Of a stretch of DNA of 64,000 bases, positions 32,987 through 41,975 are shown in pieces. The DNA comes from Youngiibacter multivorans. GTDB lineage: Bacteria; Bacillota; Clostridia; Clostridiales; Clostridiaceae. Each line of letters starts with the position of its first letter. Positions within the stretch are counted from its first letter, which is position 1. Position numbers and translations under genes: made by a program. A model generated the notes under the pieces. That model had not been told where the DNA came from, did not search any database, and saw only the letters and a program-made list of their open reading frames with translations. The DNA lies in NCBI RefSeq assembly GCF_017873395.1, contig NZ_JAGGKC010000021.1:1-64000 (forward strand). Direction: 5' to 3'.

Positions 32987-34670
32987 CCCTCCTTGCAGGC
33001 AGAATAATCCTCAGCATTGTCCCCTTTTCCTTTTCGCTGAAAATTTCCACTCCGTACTCCGGTCCGTATGCAAGCTGTATTCGCCTGTGTATGTTGTAAA
33101 GCCCGGAATGTCCGCTTCTGTTGGTCTGCTGTTCCAGGAGCCTTCTAACCTCATTAAGGTTATCCGGTTCCATCCCGGTCCCGTTATCTTCACAGGTTAT
33201 CTCAAGAAGTCCGTCCGATACTTTTCCATTAATTGTCACTTCAAGGCAGTCCCTTCCGCCAAATCCATATTTGACTGCATTTTCAATCATAGGCTGAATG
33301 ATAAGCTTTGGGATCACACAATTCTTTGCATCCTCTGAGATATTTATGCTGTAGCTGAACCTATCGCTGAATCTTGCCTTAAGTATGCTCATATAGTTTT
33401 CTGTATATGCTGCATCCTTTTCGAAGGTCACTGTTTCCTCCTGTGTATCAATGCTGTACCTAAGCAAGGTGGATAAATTCAATATCATTTTGCTTGCTGA
33501 ATCCGGATCAAGCTTTGACATGAACCTGATGTTTTCAAGCGTATTGAACAGGAAATGCGGGTTGAACTGGGACTGAAGCTGCCTTGACTGTGACACGGCA
33601 ACAAGCTTTCCCATTTCCTTGTTTTTCTCGATCTGCTCCTTGAGGCTGTCGACCATTATGTTGTAGGAGTCGCTGATTACCTTGAACTCATCACTGGCAA
33701 CAGAGTCGATATATGAGTCAAGGTCTCCGCCTCTTACCCGCTCCATGGCATCTATTATCGTATACAGGTCTTTGGTCTTCTTTGCAGCCATGTTCTTCGT
33801 GCTCATGTATACAAAGGCAATTAGCATAACGAATATCAATAGGAGAACAATGGAAATGGACTCGAAGAATCTGGTCTGGCTTCCCATAGAAGCTATGGAA
33901 TGCACAACCAGCCTGCCATCAAGTATTCCCTTTGATATGATATAGTATTTGTCATTGTCGTCCTCATGGATTCCATCGGAATCCGGGTTTACTATGTATC
34001 TTTCCATTGAATCGAGCAGACTGTAATTGTTGCCTGTAAGCACCCAGCCATATTCATCAGCTATGACAGTCTGTGATTTTAGCCTTGCTATTTCCATTCC
34101 AAATTGGATGCTGTCCATTACGAAAATAACGTAACCCATGACCTCGCCGTCAAAGACCATGGCTTTGCCAAGCAGCAGCTTCATTGAATCAGAGTTATCA
34201 TCTCTTACTAGCTTGAGCTGGACCTGGTCAGGCTGATTTCTCATGGACCTGAATATTCCCCAATCCAGGTAATTTCCCATGTCCAGAAAATGCGGGATTT
34301 CCGAAGTGCCGCTTACTACGCTTTCCATATGTCCATTGAAGACATACAGGTAGCCTCTTCTGTCCAATTTGTTCGAAATATCATAAATTTCCCTGAAAAT
34401 AGCAACACGCTGGTCTGCAGTCATGCCCTCCAGGATATACCTTTCTTCCGAGATCATCTCGATCACTGAAGAATATGATTCAACGGCAGTTCCAAGGCTA
34501 TCTGAAATTTTAACATTGTCATCGCTTGTCGACCTTTTAAGGTCATTTTTCCAGACTGCCCATGACGCGGTTAATCCCAATACTGTGAGGAGAGCGACTG
34601 GAACCATGGCATAAAGGAAAAACATCTTCCTGATGTCCTTGAAATAGCTGTGCCTTACTTTTCCCATCAT
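32970..34670 (-). CDS. YesM-type sensor histidine kinase
   Basis: The 566-residue kinase has a membrane helix near the N-terminus (about 17-38), a large extracytoplasmic dCache-like sensor, a second helix (about 273-293), HAMP, a His_kinase domain with QSQFNPHFLFNTLENI, and HATPase_c (IIQPMIENAVKYG, EDNGTGM). GGGGAGGG lies 2-5 bases before the paired ATGs at 34670/34667. It follows the ABC permease by 61 bp and is coupled to the AraC-type regulator. Confidence 0.93.
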   Translation of the reverse strand: MMGKVRHSYFKDIRKMFFLYAMVPVALLTVLGLTASWAVWKNDLKRSTSDDNVKISDSLGTAVESYSSVIEMISEERYILEGMTADQRVAIFREIYDISNKLDRRGYLYVFNGHMESVVSGTSEIPHFLDMGNYLDWGIFRSMRNQPDQVQLKLVRDDNSDSMKLLLGKAMVFDGEVMGYVIFVMDSIQFGMEIARLKSQTVIADEYGWVLTGNNYSLLDSMERYIVNPDSDGIHEDDNDKYYIISKGILDGRLVVHSIASMGSQTRFFESISIVLLLIFVMLIAFVYMSTKNMAAKKTKDLYTIIDAMERVRGGDLDSYIDSVASDEFKVISDSYNIMVDSLKEQIEKNKEMGKLVAVSQSRQLQSQFNPHFLFNTLENIRFMSKLDPDSASKMILNLSTLLRYSIDTQEETVTFEKDAAYTENYMSILKARFSDRFSYSINISEDAKNCVIPKLIIQPMIENAVKYGFGGRDCLEVTINGKVSDGLLEITCEDNGTGMEPDNLNEVRRLLEQQTNRSGHSGLYNIHRRIQLAYGPEYGVEIFSEKEKGTMLRIILPARRDERVA

Positions 34671-34731
34671 TGCCCTCCCCTTAATCATCTTAGTTTCTGA
34701 CCAGACAATTATACTACAGCTGCACCTAAAA

Positions 34732-36387
34732 TTATAAGCTGATCTCCTTTTTCCCTGAAACCTTGAAGAACAGCATCAGTGAAGCGACTGTAGTAAGCGT
34801 AAGTATACTTGCAAGTGCAGCTGCAGTTCCATAACTTGCTCTTATTACCTCCGTATATATCGCAACAGACATTGTCCTTGTGCTTCCTGTATAAAGTATT
34901 ACGGATGCCGACAGTTCATTGATTATGGTGATCCAGCTGAGTATCGCTCCTGACATTACACCAGGGAGCATCATGACCGCAGTTACCTTGAAGAAGGTTC
35001 TCAAGGGTGAATCCCCGAGGCTGATGGCAGCTTCCTCCATGCTTGGGCTTATCTGGTAAAGTATTGCAGCGCTGGACCTTAAAGTGTAAGGCAATCTTCT
35101 TATGGTAAATGCCACTATTATGATGATTGCCGTACCGCTTAGAAGCAGAGGCTTCTCATTGAATGCCAGAAGAAGTGTTATTCCAAGAACAGACCCGGGT
35201 ATGATGTACGGGAACATCGTCATCGAATCAATAAGGCTTGTGAATTTACTCTTCCTTCGTGTTGTCAGATATGCTATGAACATTGCGAGGAATATGATGA
35301 CTACAATGGCAACCAGCCCATAAAGATAAGTGTTCAATATCGGCTTTGCCAGGTTCCTGAAAATGGTCCTGTAGCTGTCGAGTGAGAAGCCTTCTGCGAA
35401 CATCGCACCCCTTGTCGCCTTGAATGATGTATAGACTACTGTAAGCTGAGGTATTATCGACAGGAACACAATGACATAAATCGGGGCATGTAGGAAAAGA
35501 TTGCTGATTCCCTTGAGCTTCTTCGCCTGTATAGGTCTCAGCGAGCTCATCGTAAATGATTTCCTGTTGACTACATATTTCTGTCCCAAAAACATTGCAC
35601 CCGTGATAATGACCATTATGACAGCAAGAGCCGCAGCAAAGTTTGCCTGGCCTCCGGTTTCTGAGATGAATTCACTGTAGATAAGGACCGGCATTACCGT
35701 ATAGCCCTCACCGATAAGCATTGGAGTTCCGAAGTCCGCAAGTGAATTCATGAATACGAGGAGTGAACCTGCAAGTATAGTCGGAGTCACAAGCGGGAGA
35801 ACTACTGTGAATATCTTCCTTATCCCGCTGCATCCAAGACTCTCTGCAGCTTCACTTAGGGATGCGTCAACCTTCTTAAGGGCTCCTTTGGTATACATGT
35901 AAATATAGGGATAAAGCTTCAGAGAAAGTACCAGGAGTATTCCACCGAATCCATATATTGAAGGTGCTGTTATTCCAAATATCGAAGAAAGCAGCTTCGT
36001 CAGTATTCCGTTTCTTCCTCCGAGCATTATCCAGGAGTATGCTCCAATGAATGGAGGTGAAAGCATGGATATGATGATAAGCACATCCACCAGGCCTTTT
36101 CCTTTCAGCTCGTATACCGTGGTGAAATAGGCCATGGGTGCTCCGATCGCTACAGCAATTAGCGTTGTGCAGGTAGAGACCAGGAAGCTGTGCCCAAGTG
36201 TCCTGTAATAGTATTTCTTAGTAAAGAACCTTGTAAAATTATCCAGCGTGAATTTCTGGGTCTCCGGGTCCTTGAAGCCGCTCGAAAACAGTGAGAACAG
36301 GGGATACACCAGGAATATTGCAAATAGAACAGCTATTGCAATTGTTATAACTGTCCAGAAGTCGAATCTGAACTTTCGCTTAGTCAT
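34732..36387 (-). CDS. Fe3+/phosphosugar-type ABC permease (two fused BPD domains)
   Basis: This 551-residue permease has about 12 membrane helices and two binding-protein-dependent transport domains in tandem, as in FbpB/AfuB/SfuB. EAA-like loops are seen near EAAESLGCSGIRKIF and EEAAISLGDSPLRTFF. GGAGG is 6 bases before ATG 36387. It overlaps the ATPase gene end by 8 bp. The Fe3+ importer family also includes hexose-phosphate (AfuABC) and 2-aminoethylphosphonate transporters, so the cargo is open. Confidence 0.92.
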   Translation of the reverse strand: MTKRKFRFDFWTVITIAIAVLFAIFLVYPLFSLFSSGFKDPETQKFTLDNFTRFFTKKYYYRTLGHSFLVSTCTTLIAVAIGAPMAYFTTVYELKGKGLVDVLIIISMLSPPFIGAYSWIMLGGRNGILTKLLSSIFGITAPSIYGFGGILLVLSLKLYPYIYMYTKGALKKVDASLSEAAESLGCSGIRKIFTVVLPLVTPTILAGSLLVFMNSLADFGTPMLIGEGYTVMPVLIYSEFISETGGQANFAAALAVIMVIITGAMFLGQKYVVNRKSFTMSSLRPIQAKKLKGISNLFLHAPIYVIVFLSIIPQLTVVYTSFKATRGAMFAEGFSLDSYRTIFRNLAKPILNTYLYGLVAIVVIIFLAMFIAYLTTRRKSKFTSLIDSMTMFPYIIPGSVLGITLLLAFNEKPLLLSGTAIIIIVAFTIRRLPYTLRSSAAILYQISPSMEEAAISLGDSPLRTFFKVTAVMMLPGVMSGAILSWITIINELSASVILYTGSTRTMSVAIYTEVIRASYGTAAALASILTLTTVASLMLFFKVSGKKEISL

Positions 36388-37495
36388 CACCGGCCTCCTT
36401 CATGAGGCTTCTTTTGCCGTCTTCAGTGAATACATTTATCTTTTTAGGATTGGGCTTAAGTGTCAGCATGTCACCTACTGATGATATGCCTGAAGCCATT
36501 CCAATATCCTGCGAATATTCTATGGACGGCTGATTTGGAAGTATCATATTGTCACTGAAATCAAGCTCATAATTAGTGTACTTTCCAAGGAATGTCCTGC
36601 CCTTTATCCTGACCGTCAATCCAGCGCTGTCAATTGAGAATTCTTCTGGCCTTACCGAGATTGTGACCTTCATGCCAGGAACACATTCATCAGAAAGGTT
36701 ATCCATATGTGTGCGGTAGCCATCTGCGAACTCCACGTATTTTCCTTCAGTGTCCTGTCCGACTATACCTCTGAACAGGTTTGAATGTCCAATGAAGGTT
36801 GATACGAAGACATTTGACGGTCTTGTGTAGATATCCTTTGGAGCGCCAACCTGCTGGATAACCCCAAGATTCATCACTGCTATCCTGTCAGATATAGCAA
36901 GTGCCTCTTCCTGGTCATGGGTTACATAGACTGTAGTAATGCCTACCTTGTCCTGTACCTCCCTTATTGCGCCTCTCATTTCGATCCTCAGCTTCGCATC
37001 CAGGTTTGAAAGAGGTTCATCCATCAGCAGCACGCTTGGATGTATGACTATGGCCCTTGCAAGTGCAACCCTCTGTTGCTGTCCTCCGGAAAGCCTTTCA
37101 GGAAGCCTGTCCTGCATCTCGCTGATCCTTACAACATCAAGGATGTCATCCACCTTTTTCTTCATGTCAGCCTTGGGAATCTTTCTTATCTTAAGCCCAT
37201 ATTCGACATTCTGTCTCACCGTAAGATGAGGAAATATTGCATAATTCTGGAATACCATACCAATGTTCCTCTTATGGGCAGCTATGTCGTTGATCACAAC
37301 ATCATCAAAGCTGATTTCACCGCCCTCTATGGAGTTAAATCCGGCTATCATCCTGAGGAGTGTCGTCTTTCCGCATCCTGAGGGTCCCAGGAGAGTGAAG
37401 AATTCACCGTTTCTTATTTCAACAGACAGATCCGGTATAATGACAGACTCTCCATATTTCTTTACTACCCTGTCAATCTTGATGGAATTGCTCAT
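36380..37495 (-). CDS. ABC transporter ATPase (FbpC/PotA-type)
   Basis: All nucleotide-binding motifs are present: Walker A GPSGCGKTT, Q-loop VFQNYAIFPH, signature LSGGQQQR, Walker B VLLMDEPLSNLD and the switch His in VYVTHDQEEA. The C-terminus has the TOBE domain typical of this class. With 371 residues it is a full-length subunit of the importer. It is separated from the binding-protein gene by 112 bases that contain a stem-loop. Confidence 0.94.
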   Translation of the reverse strand: MSNSIKIDRVVKKYGESVIIPDLSVEIRNGEFFTLLGPSGCGKTTLLRMIAGFNSIEGGEISFDDVVINDIAAHKRNIGMVFQNYAIFPHLTVRQNVEYGLKIRKIPKADMKKKVDDILDVVRISEMQDRLPERLSGGQQQRVALARAIVIHPSVLLMDEPLSNLDAKLRIEMRGAIREVQDKVGITTVYVTHDQEEALAISDRIAVMNLGVIQQVGAPKDIYTRPSNVFVSTFIGHSNLFRGIVGQDTEGKYVEFADGYRTHMDNLSDECVPGMKVTISVRPEEFSIDSAGLTVRIKGRTFLGKYTNYELDFSDNMILPNQPSIEYSQDIGMASGISSVGDMLTLKPNPKKINVFTEDGKRSLMKEAGDD

Positions 37496-37558
37496 ACCTT
37501 TTGCTCCTTACCGCTATATAAAAGCTTGATTCATTTATTCCGCCATCTTAGAATTCAA

Positions 37559-37580
37559 GCCCACAACAAGAGTTGTGGGC
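37559..37580 (-). other. intercistronic stem-loop between binding protein and ATPase genes
   Basis: GCCCACAAC/GTTGTGGGC with a four-base loop, without a T tract on the minus strand (TTGAATTC follows). Similar structures often raise the level of the binding-protein mRNA compared with the transporter genes. Confidence 0.6.
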
Positions 37581-37607
37581 TCTACTGATTTCAGCTATTC
37601 CCTTTTG

Positions 37608-38651
37608 TTATTTGCTTATGAATATCTCGTTGAATTTAGTCAGCCATACAGACTTATTTGCAGTTACGACTGCTTCTTCATCGAATATGATATTGATGTC
37701 TTCCTTCTTTGTCAGATACTCAGGTGCAGGAACGTCTGTCCTTACTGATCTTCTGTTCAGCTGCTCTACGATAATCGTCTGAGCTTCCTTGCCTGTTATG
37801 AAGTCGATGAACTTCTTGGCATTGTCCATGTTCTTCGCACCATTAATTATGTATATTCCGTCAGGCTTGGATATTACTCCCTCTTCCATATATACAAGCT
37901 CAACAGGTGCTCCGTCCTTGACATACTTTGCTCCGCCTTCTTCAAACGTGAGTCCTACGACATATTCCCCGTCAGCAACGCCCTTGTAAACCGCTGATGA
38001 ACCGCTGAGAAGCTTTCCGTCAAGATTTTCAGCAAGCTTTTCTACATACTCCCAGCCCTTGTCAGGGTCTCCCTTGCCCATTGCATAGAGCATGTTTATG
38101 AGATGCTCATAGGATGAAGATGATTTCGAAGGGTCTGCAAATGCGATCTTTCCTTTTAGCTCCGGATTCAGAAGGTCTTCATACCCTTTTATCTCTATGC
38201 TTCCGACAAGGTCTGTATTGACCATGAGAACACTTGGAATGTCTGTGAACCTTGTAAGAGAGCCTTCAGTATTCTTGAATGCTTCCTGCACTGAGCCTTC
38301 ATTTGCAGATGTATATTTCTCGAATAGAGACATCTGCGGCTTCATTGTTGAAAGGGAACCTCCCCAGAATATATCACCCAGAGGATTCGATTTCTCAGAC
38401 TCTACCCTCTTGAGCAGTTCTCCGGTTCCGGCTGCGATTACTTCAACCTTTATGCCAGTCTGTGTCTCGAATTCGCTTACAAGCGGATTTATGAACTCAA
38501 GTGGATGAGGACAGTAGATAACCAGGTTTTTCGAGACAGCAGCCGGTGCTGATGTTGAAGAAGGTGTTGTAGGAGTTTCTGTTTTGCTTCCGCATGCAGC
38601 AAGCGAAGCTGCTGTAATCACGGAAAGGCAAAGTGCCAGTACTTTTTTCAT
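37608..38651 (-). CDS. ABC transporter substrate-binding lipoprotein
   Basis: This 347-residue protein has a lipobox signal (ITAASLAACGSK, Cys near residue 20), a Thr/Ser/Pro-rich linker and a type II periplasmic-binding-protein fold of the Fe3+/AfuA/PhnS group. SKSSSSYEHL may bind an anion such as phosphate. The family's conserved tyrosine pair for Fe3+ is not evident, which favours an organophosphate ligand; this is uncertain. It is the first gene of the six-gene operon, with GGGGGAC before the ATG. Confidence 0.9.
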   Translation of the reverse strand: MKKVLALCLSVITAASLAACGSKTETPTTPSSTSAPAAVSKNLVIYCPHPLEFINPLVSEFETQTGIKVEVIAAGTGELLKRVESEKSNPLGDIFWGGSLSTMKPQMSLFEKYTSANEGSVQEAFKNTEGSLTRFTDIPSVLMVNTDLVGSIEIKGYEDLLNPELKGKIAFADPSKSSSSYEHLINMLYAMGKGDPDKGWEYVEKLAENLDGKLLSGSSAVYKGVADGEYVVGLTFEEGGAKYVKDGAPVELVYMEEGVISKPDGIYIINGAKNMDNAKKFIDFITGKEAQTIIVEQLNRRSVRTDVPAPEYLTKKEDINIIFDEEAVVTANKSVWLTKFNEIFISK

Positions 38652-38773
38652 TGCTAGGTCCCCCTTAGGATTTATGATGATGTAATCGTATACTATTTGG
38701 ATGATTGCCAGAAACCCATTTTTCAGGACAATTGTCTTAAAAAATGAACCTGGGAAAATTATGAATTCCAGAG

Positions 38774-38812
38774 AAAAAGCCTTCCAAAGCCCATTATAGG
38801 GCTCTGGAAGGC
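38774..38812 (-). terminator. terminator of the dehydrogenase operon
   Basis: GCCTTCCA-GAGCCC pairs with GGGCT-TTGGAAGGC around TATAAT and is followed by TTTTTC. It lies about 20 bases after the Lin0512-type gene and separates it from the ABC operon promoter. Confidence 0.85.
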
Positions 38813-38832
38813 AATTTTACCAACGCTTTTTT

Positions 38833-39186
38833 TCACATGTCCACAGAAACTGTGAGGACAGCAATGACGATCTCAATGGTTTCTCCTGCTCCAAATACAG
38901 GTACCTGGAGCCCGTGCGCATTAAGGCCGCCCTTCACCACCTCAATCTCCCTGTTTCCAACCGGCACCGCCTTAAGTACAGCAGCCTTATCAACCCTTTC
39001 CGGGTCTGTGCAGCCTATCTTGACATGGACATGCATTTTAAGCACATCCTTCTCCAGTATATCCTCTATACCGCAAAGGCAGGACCTGGATACTGCGTCC
39101 TTGACTGCCTTGACCGCTGCCTTTGTTATGTCACCGCCATGAAGGTCGGCACCCATTCCAATTTCAATCACGTATCTCTTAAGCAT
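38833..39186 (-). CDS. Lin0512-family protein
   Basis: This 117-residue protein (start MLKRYVIEIGMGADLHGGD) resembles the conserved Lin0512 family, of unknown function, often found near acetoin/2-oxoacid dehydrogenase genes. It has pattern G-G-D and GCTDPERVD motifs and no cofactor site that I recognise. ATG 39186 is 7 bases after GGAGG; the ATG at 39192 is too close. It is the last gene of the dehydrogenase operon, 37 bp after the E2 core. Confidence 0.85.
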   Translation of the reverse strand: MLKRYVIEIGMGADLHGGDITKAAVKAVKDAVSRSCLCGIEDILEKDVLKMHVHVKIGCTDPERVDKAAVLKAVPVGNREIEVVKGGLNAHGLQVPVFGAGETIEIVIAVLTVSVDM

Positions 39187-39223
39187 TGACATACCTCCGA
39201 TTACACTGGTTTGACACTAGGAC

Positions 39224-39925
39224 CTATTCCAGTATCTGATCAGGCTTTTCAAGGATCTCACAAAGGGTCTCAAGATAAAGCGATGCCGGATAGCCGTCGA
39301 TTATCCTGTGGTCTACTGTGAGGCTAATATAAAGCCTGAACCGGTCAGCTATCTCTCCATTTAGCCTTTCAAGCCTTGGCACCACCGCTCCCACACAGAG
39401 TATGGCAACCTGCGGAGGGTTTATTATGGCTGTTGCCACCTCTATCTTCATCTTGCCTACGTTGGTTACCGTGAATGTTCCGCCAACCATGTCCTCTACT
39501 GCAAGAGCTCCGGTTCTTGCCTTATCAGTAAGGTCCCGTGTGACTGCCATGATCTCACTTACCGAAAGTGAATCTGTATTCCTTATGACCGGTGTCATGA
39601 GCCCGTTTGGAATTGCTACAGCCATGTTGATATTGATATCCTCGTAGGTCCTTACAATCCCGTTTTCATATGTAGAGTTAAGGGCAGGATGCTTTCTGAG
39701 AGCAAGGGCTGCAGCCTTCAGAACCATGTCATTTATGGAAGGAGCCTTCTCGCCCTTAGCTTCTGCTTCCTTCTTGCTTTTTTCGTGAAGCTCCATTAGC
39801 TCAGTCACATCCACTGCCCTTGAAAGCATTATCGCCACATTTTCATGTGCGCTGATGGACATTCTTTCAGCTATTATCTTTCTGAGTCCCCTTACCTTCG
39901 TTTCTGTAAATTTTGCTTCTGACAT
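39224..39925 (-). CDS. 2-oxoacid dehydrogenase E2 catalytic core, no lipoyl domain
   Basis: The 233-residue protein is only the acyltransferase domain. It has the E2 pattern (GLRKIIAERM, NMAVAIPNGLMTPVI, GGTFTVTNVG) and the catalytic DHRIIDG near residue 210. A normal E2 begins with a lipoyl domain and a peripheral-subunit-binding domain; both are absent here. The lipoyl domain is found as a separate gene at the head of the operon. It probably forms the core of an acetoin-type complex. Confidence 0.9.
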   Translation of the reverse strand: MSEAKFTETKVRGLRKIIAERMSISAHENVAIMLSRAVDVTELMELHEKSKKEAEAKGEKAPSINDMVLKAAALALRKHPALNSTYENGIVRTYEDININMAVAIPNGLMTPVIRNTDSLSVSEIMAVTRDLTDKARTGALAVEDMVGGTFTVTNVGKMKIEVATAIINPPQVAILCVGAVVPRLERLNGEIADRFRLYISLTVDHRIIDGYPASLYLETLCEILEKPDQILE

Positions 39926-39947
39926 ATCTTCTCCTCCCGTTGGAATT

Positions 39948-39979
39948 GGTTTCCGGAGACGTCTTTGTCTCCGGAAACC
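39948..39979 (-). other. 13-bp intercistronic hairpin between E1-beta and E2
   Basis: GGTTTCCGGAGAC and GTCTCCGGAAACC pair perfectly around a six-base loop. No T run follows; the E2 ribosome site lies just after. A role in mRNA processing or in setting the E1:E2 ratio is inferred. Confidence 0.75.
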
Positions 39980-39994
39980 TCTAAGCTTAAAGCT

Positions 39995-40975
39995 TTATCC
40001 GAGAGCCTTCCTTATTCCCGCAATGATGTCATCCTCGTCTACGAGCCATTCCTTTTCAAGTACAGGCGAGAACGGTATAGGGGTATCAGGTCCGCAGACC
40101 CTTACAGGCGCTGCCTTCATGAATTTGAACGCATGCTCTGCGATCTCAAGGCCTATCTCAGTAACTGAGTTACCAAAGCATGGTGCCTCATTTACAAGTA
40201 CTACCCTTCCTGTCTTCTCCACTGACTTTGCAATTGTTCCAATATCAAGAGGCTTCAGGCTCCTTGGGTCGACAACCTCTACGCTGATACCCTCTTTGGC
40301 AAGCTTCTCTGCCGCCCTTAAGGATTTGTGCAGCATCATCTGGGTGGCAATTACTGTGACATCGGTGCCCTCCCTCTTCACGTCGGCAGAGCAGATCGGA
40401 ACTGTATAATCGCCGTCCGGAACAAGTCCCTTAACACCGTACAGCAGCTTGTGCTCATAGAAGAGAACAGGGTCACTGCCTCTTATTGCTGTCTTCAGCA
40501 GTCCCTTGTAGTCTGCTGGAGTGCTTGGAATGAGGATCTTCAAACCGGGTATGTTCATGAAGAGTGCTTCAAGGCACTGTGAATGCTGAGCTGCAGCTCC
40601 TATGCCGGCTCCGTTTGGAACCCTCAGCACCATTCCGCAGACCTTTCCTTCCTCCTGCATTCCTGCCATGTACCTTGATTTTGTCGCCTGATTCACGATG
40701 TAGTCAGCGGCGACTGATGTAAAATCGGAGAACATGAGCTCAGGTACTGCCTTCATTCCCATGTAAGCGGCTCCTGTTGAAAGCCCCATGATGGCCGTTT
40801 CTGAGATTGGTGAGTCTATGACCTGCTTAGGGAACCTCTGGATAAGGCCTGCAGTTACGCCGAAGCAGCCTCCGAACTTACCTACATCCTCACCTATTAC
40901 GAAAACCTCCGGATTCCTTTCCATTTCTTCCGCAAGAGCCTCATTGATGGCCTGTGCTACAGTTATTTCCCTCAT
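39995..40975 (-). CDS. dehydrogenase E1 beta subunit (acetoin/pyruvate type)
   Basis: This 326-residue subunit has the transketolase pyrimidine-binding domain (VFVIGEDVG, AAQHSQ) and a C-terminal domain with VVDPRSLKPLD and NEAPCFGNS. Together with E1-alpha it makes the TPP-dependent decarboxylating or C-C cleaving component. Sequence style resembles AcoB. Its ATG overlaps the E1-alpha stop by 4 bp. Confidence 0.92.
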   Translation of the reverse strand: MREITVAQAINEALAEEMERNPEVFVIGEDVGKFGGCFGVTAGLIQRFPKQVIDSPISETAIMGLSTGAAYMGMKAVPELMFSDFTSVAADYIVNQATKSRYMAGMQEEGKVCGMVLRVPNGAGIGAAAQHSQCLEALFMNIPGLKILIPSTPADYKGLLKTAIRGSDPVLFYEHKLLYGVKGLVPDGDYTVPICSADVKREGTDVTVIATQMMLHKSLRAAEKLAKEGISVEVVDPRSLKPLDIGTIAKSVEKTGRVVLVNEAPCFGNSVTEIGLEIAEHAFKFMKAAPVRVCGPDTPIPFSPVLEKEWLVDEDDIIAGIRKALG

Positions 40976-41955
40976 TTCAGAGCACCTCCTTCAAGCTCGA
41001 AGTAGACATCTGTGTATACTTCGGAAATGTCAGGATACGGGCTTTCCTCAGCGAACTTCTGAGCGGCATCGATTATAGCTATCTGCTCGTTCTTTACCTC
41101 AAGCAGCTTCTCAGGAGAAGCTAACCCCTTTTCAAGGATGATCGTCTCCAGCCTCTTGATAGGATCCTTCTTCATCCACATATCAAGCTCTTCCTTCGGC
41201 CTGTAGGTTACAGGATCTCCTTCGAAATGTCCCTGATGCCTGTATGTCTTGAATTCAAGGACACACGGTCCTCCGCCTTCCCTTGTCCTCTTGAATGCTT
41301 CACCAGTTGCTTCTATTACTGCAAGGACATCATTACCATCAACGGAAATTCCCGGCATGCCATAGCTCTGGGCTCTTGCCGAAAGGTCCTGGATATTGGA
41401 CGAGTCCTTGCTTGACATCGATATTCCGTAGCCGTTGTTGACTATGATGAATACTGTCGGAAGGTTCAGTACGCTCGCAAGGTTCATTCCTTCATGGACG
41501 TCACCTCTGTTGGCAGCACCGTCACCGAATATGGTTATCGCTATGTTTCCGTCATTCCTGAACTTGTGGGAGAATGCATAGCCGTTTATTATGGTCTGCG
41601 CATCTCCAAGGATTCCATTGCAGCCAAGCGCTCCGTTCTTAGGCGAACAGGCATGCATGGACCCTCCCTTTCCCTTGTTTGAACCGGTTGCTTTTCCATA
41701 GAGCTCAGCCATCAGTGCATTGGGACTTATTCCAAGTCCAAGAAGAAGTCCGTGCTCCCTGTGGCTTGTACCCACGCTGTCCCCAGACTTTATATTGTAG
41801 TGCGTCCCTGCCATGAACGCCTCCTGTCCTATCCCCAGATGTATGAATCCGGGAAGGACACCCTTTGCGAAAAGGTCGGAAAGCCTTTTTTCAAAAAGCC
41901 TAATCAGCCACATTTCGCCATACAGCTTTATGAGATCCTCATTTGCTACTTTCAC
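40972..41955 (-). CDS. dehydrogenase E1 alpha subunit (acetoin/pyruvate type)
   Basis: This 327-residue subunit has the TPP-diphosphate motif FGDGAANRGDVHEGMNLA and VNNGYGIS, plus HRGH-like REHGLLLG and the phosphorylation-loop region YRHQGHFEGD. The gene starts at GTG 41955 (VKVANEDL), 7 bases after GGGGG; the longer open frame overlaps the preceding gene and adds non-homologous residues. With E1-beta it is closest in style to acetoin dehydrogenases (AcoAB). Confidence 0.93.
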   Translation of the reverse strand: MKVANEDLIKLYGEMWLIRLFEKRLSDLFAKGVLPGFIHLGIGQEAFMAGTHYNIKSGDSVGTSHREHGLLLGLGISPNALMAELYGKATGSNKGKGGSMHACSPKNGALGCNGILGDAQTIINGYAFSHKFRNDGNIAITIFGDGAANRGDVHEGMNLASVLNLPTVFIIVNNGYGISMSSKDSSNIQDLSARAQSYGMPGISVDGNDVLAVIEATGEAFKRTREGGGPCVLEFKTYRHQGHFEGDPVTYRPKEELDMWMKKDPIKRLETIILEKGLASPEKLLEVKNEQIAIIDAAQKFAEESPYPDISEVYTDVYFELEGGALK

Positions 41956-41975
41956 AGTCTTACCCCCTATTAAAG

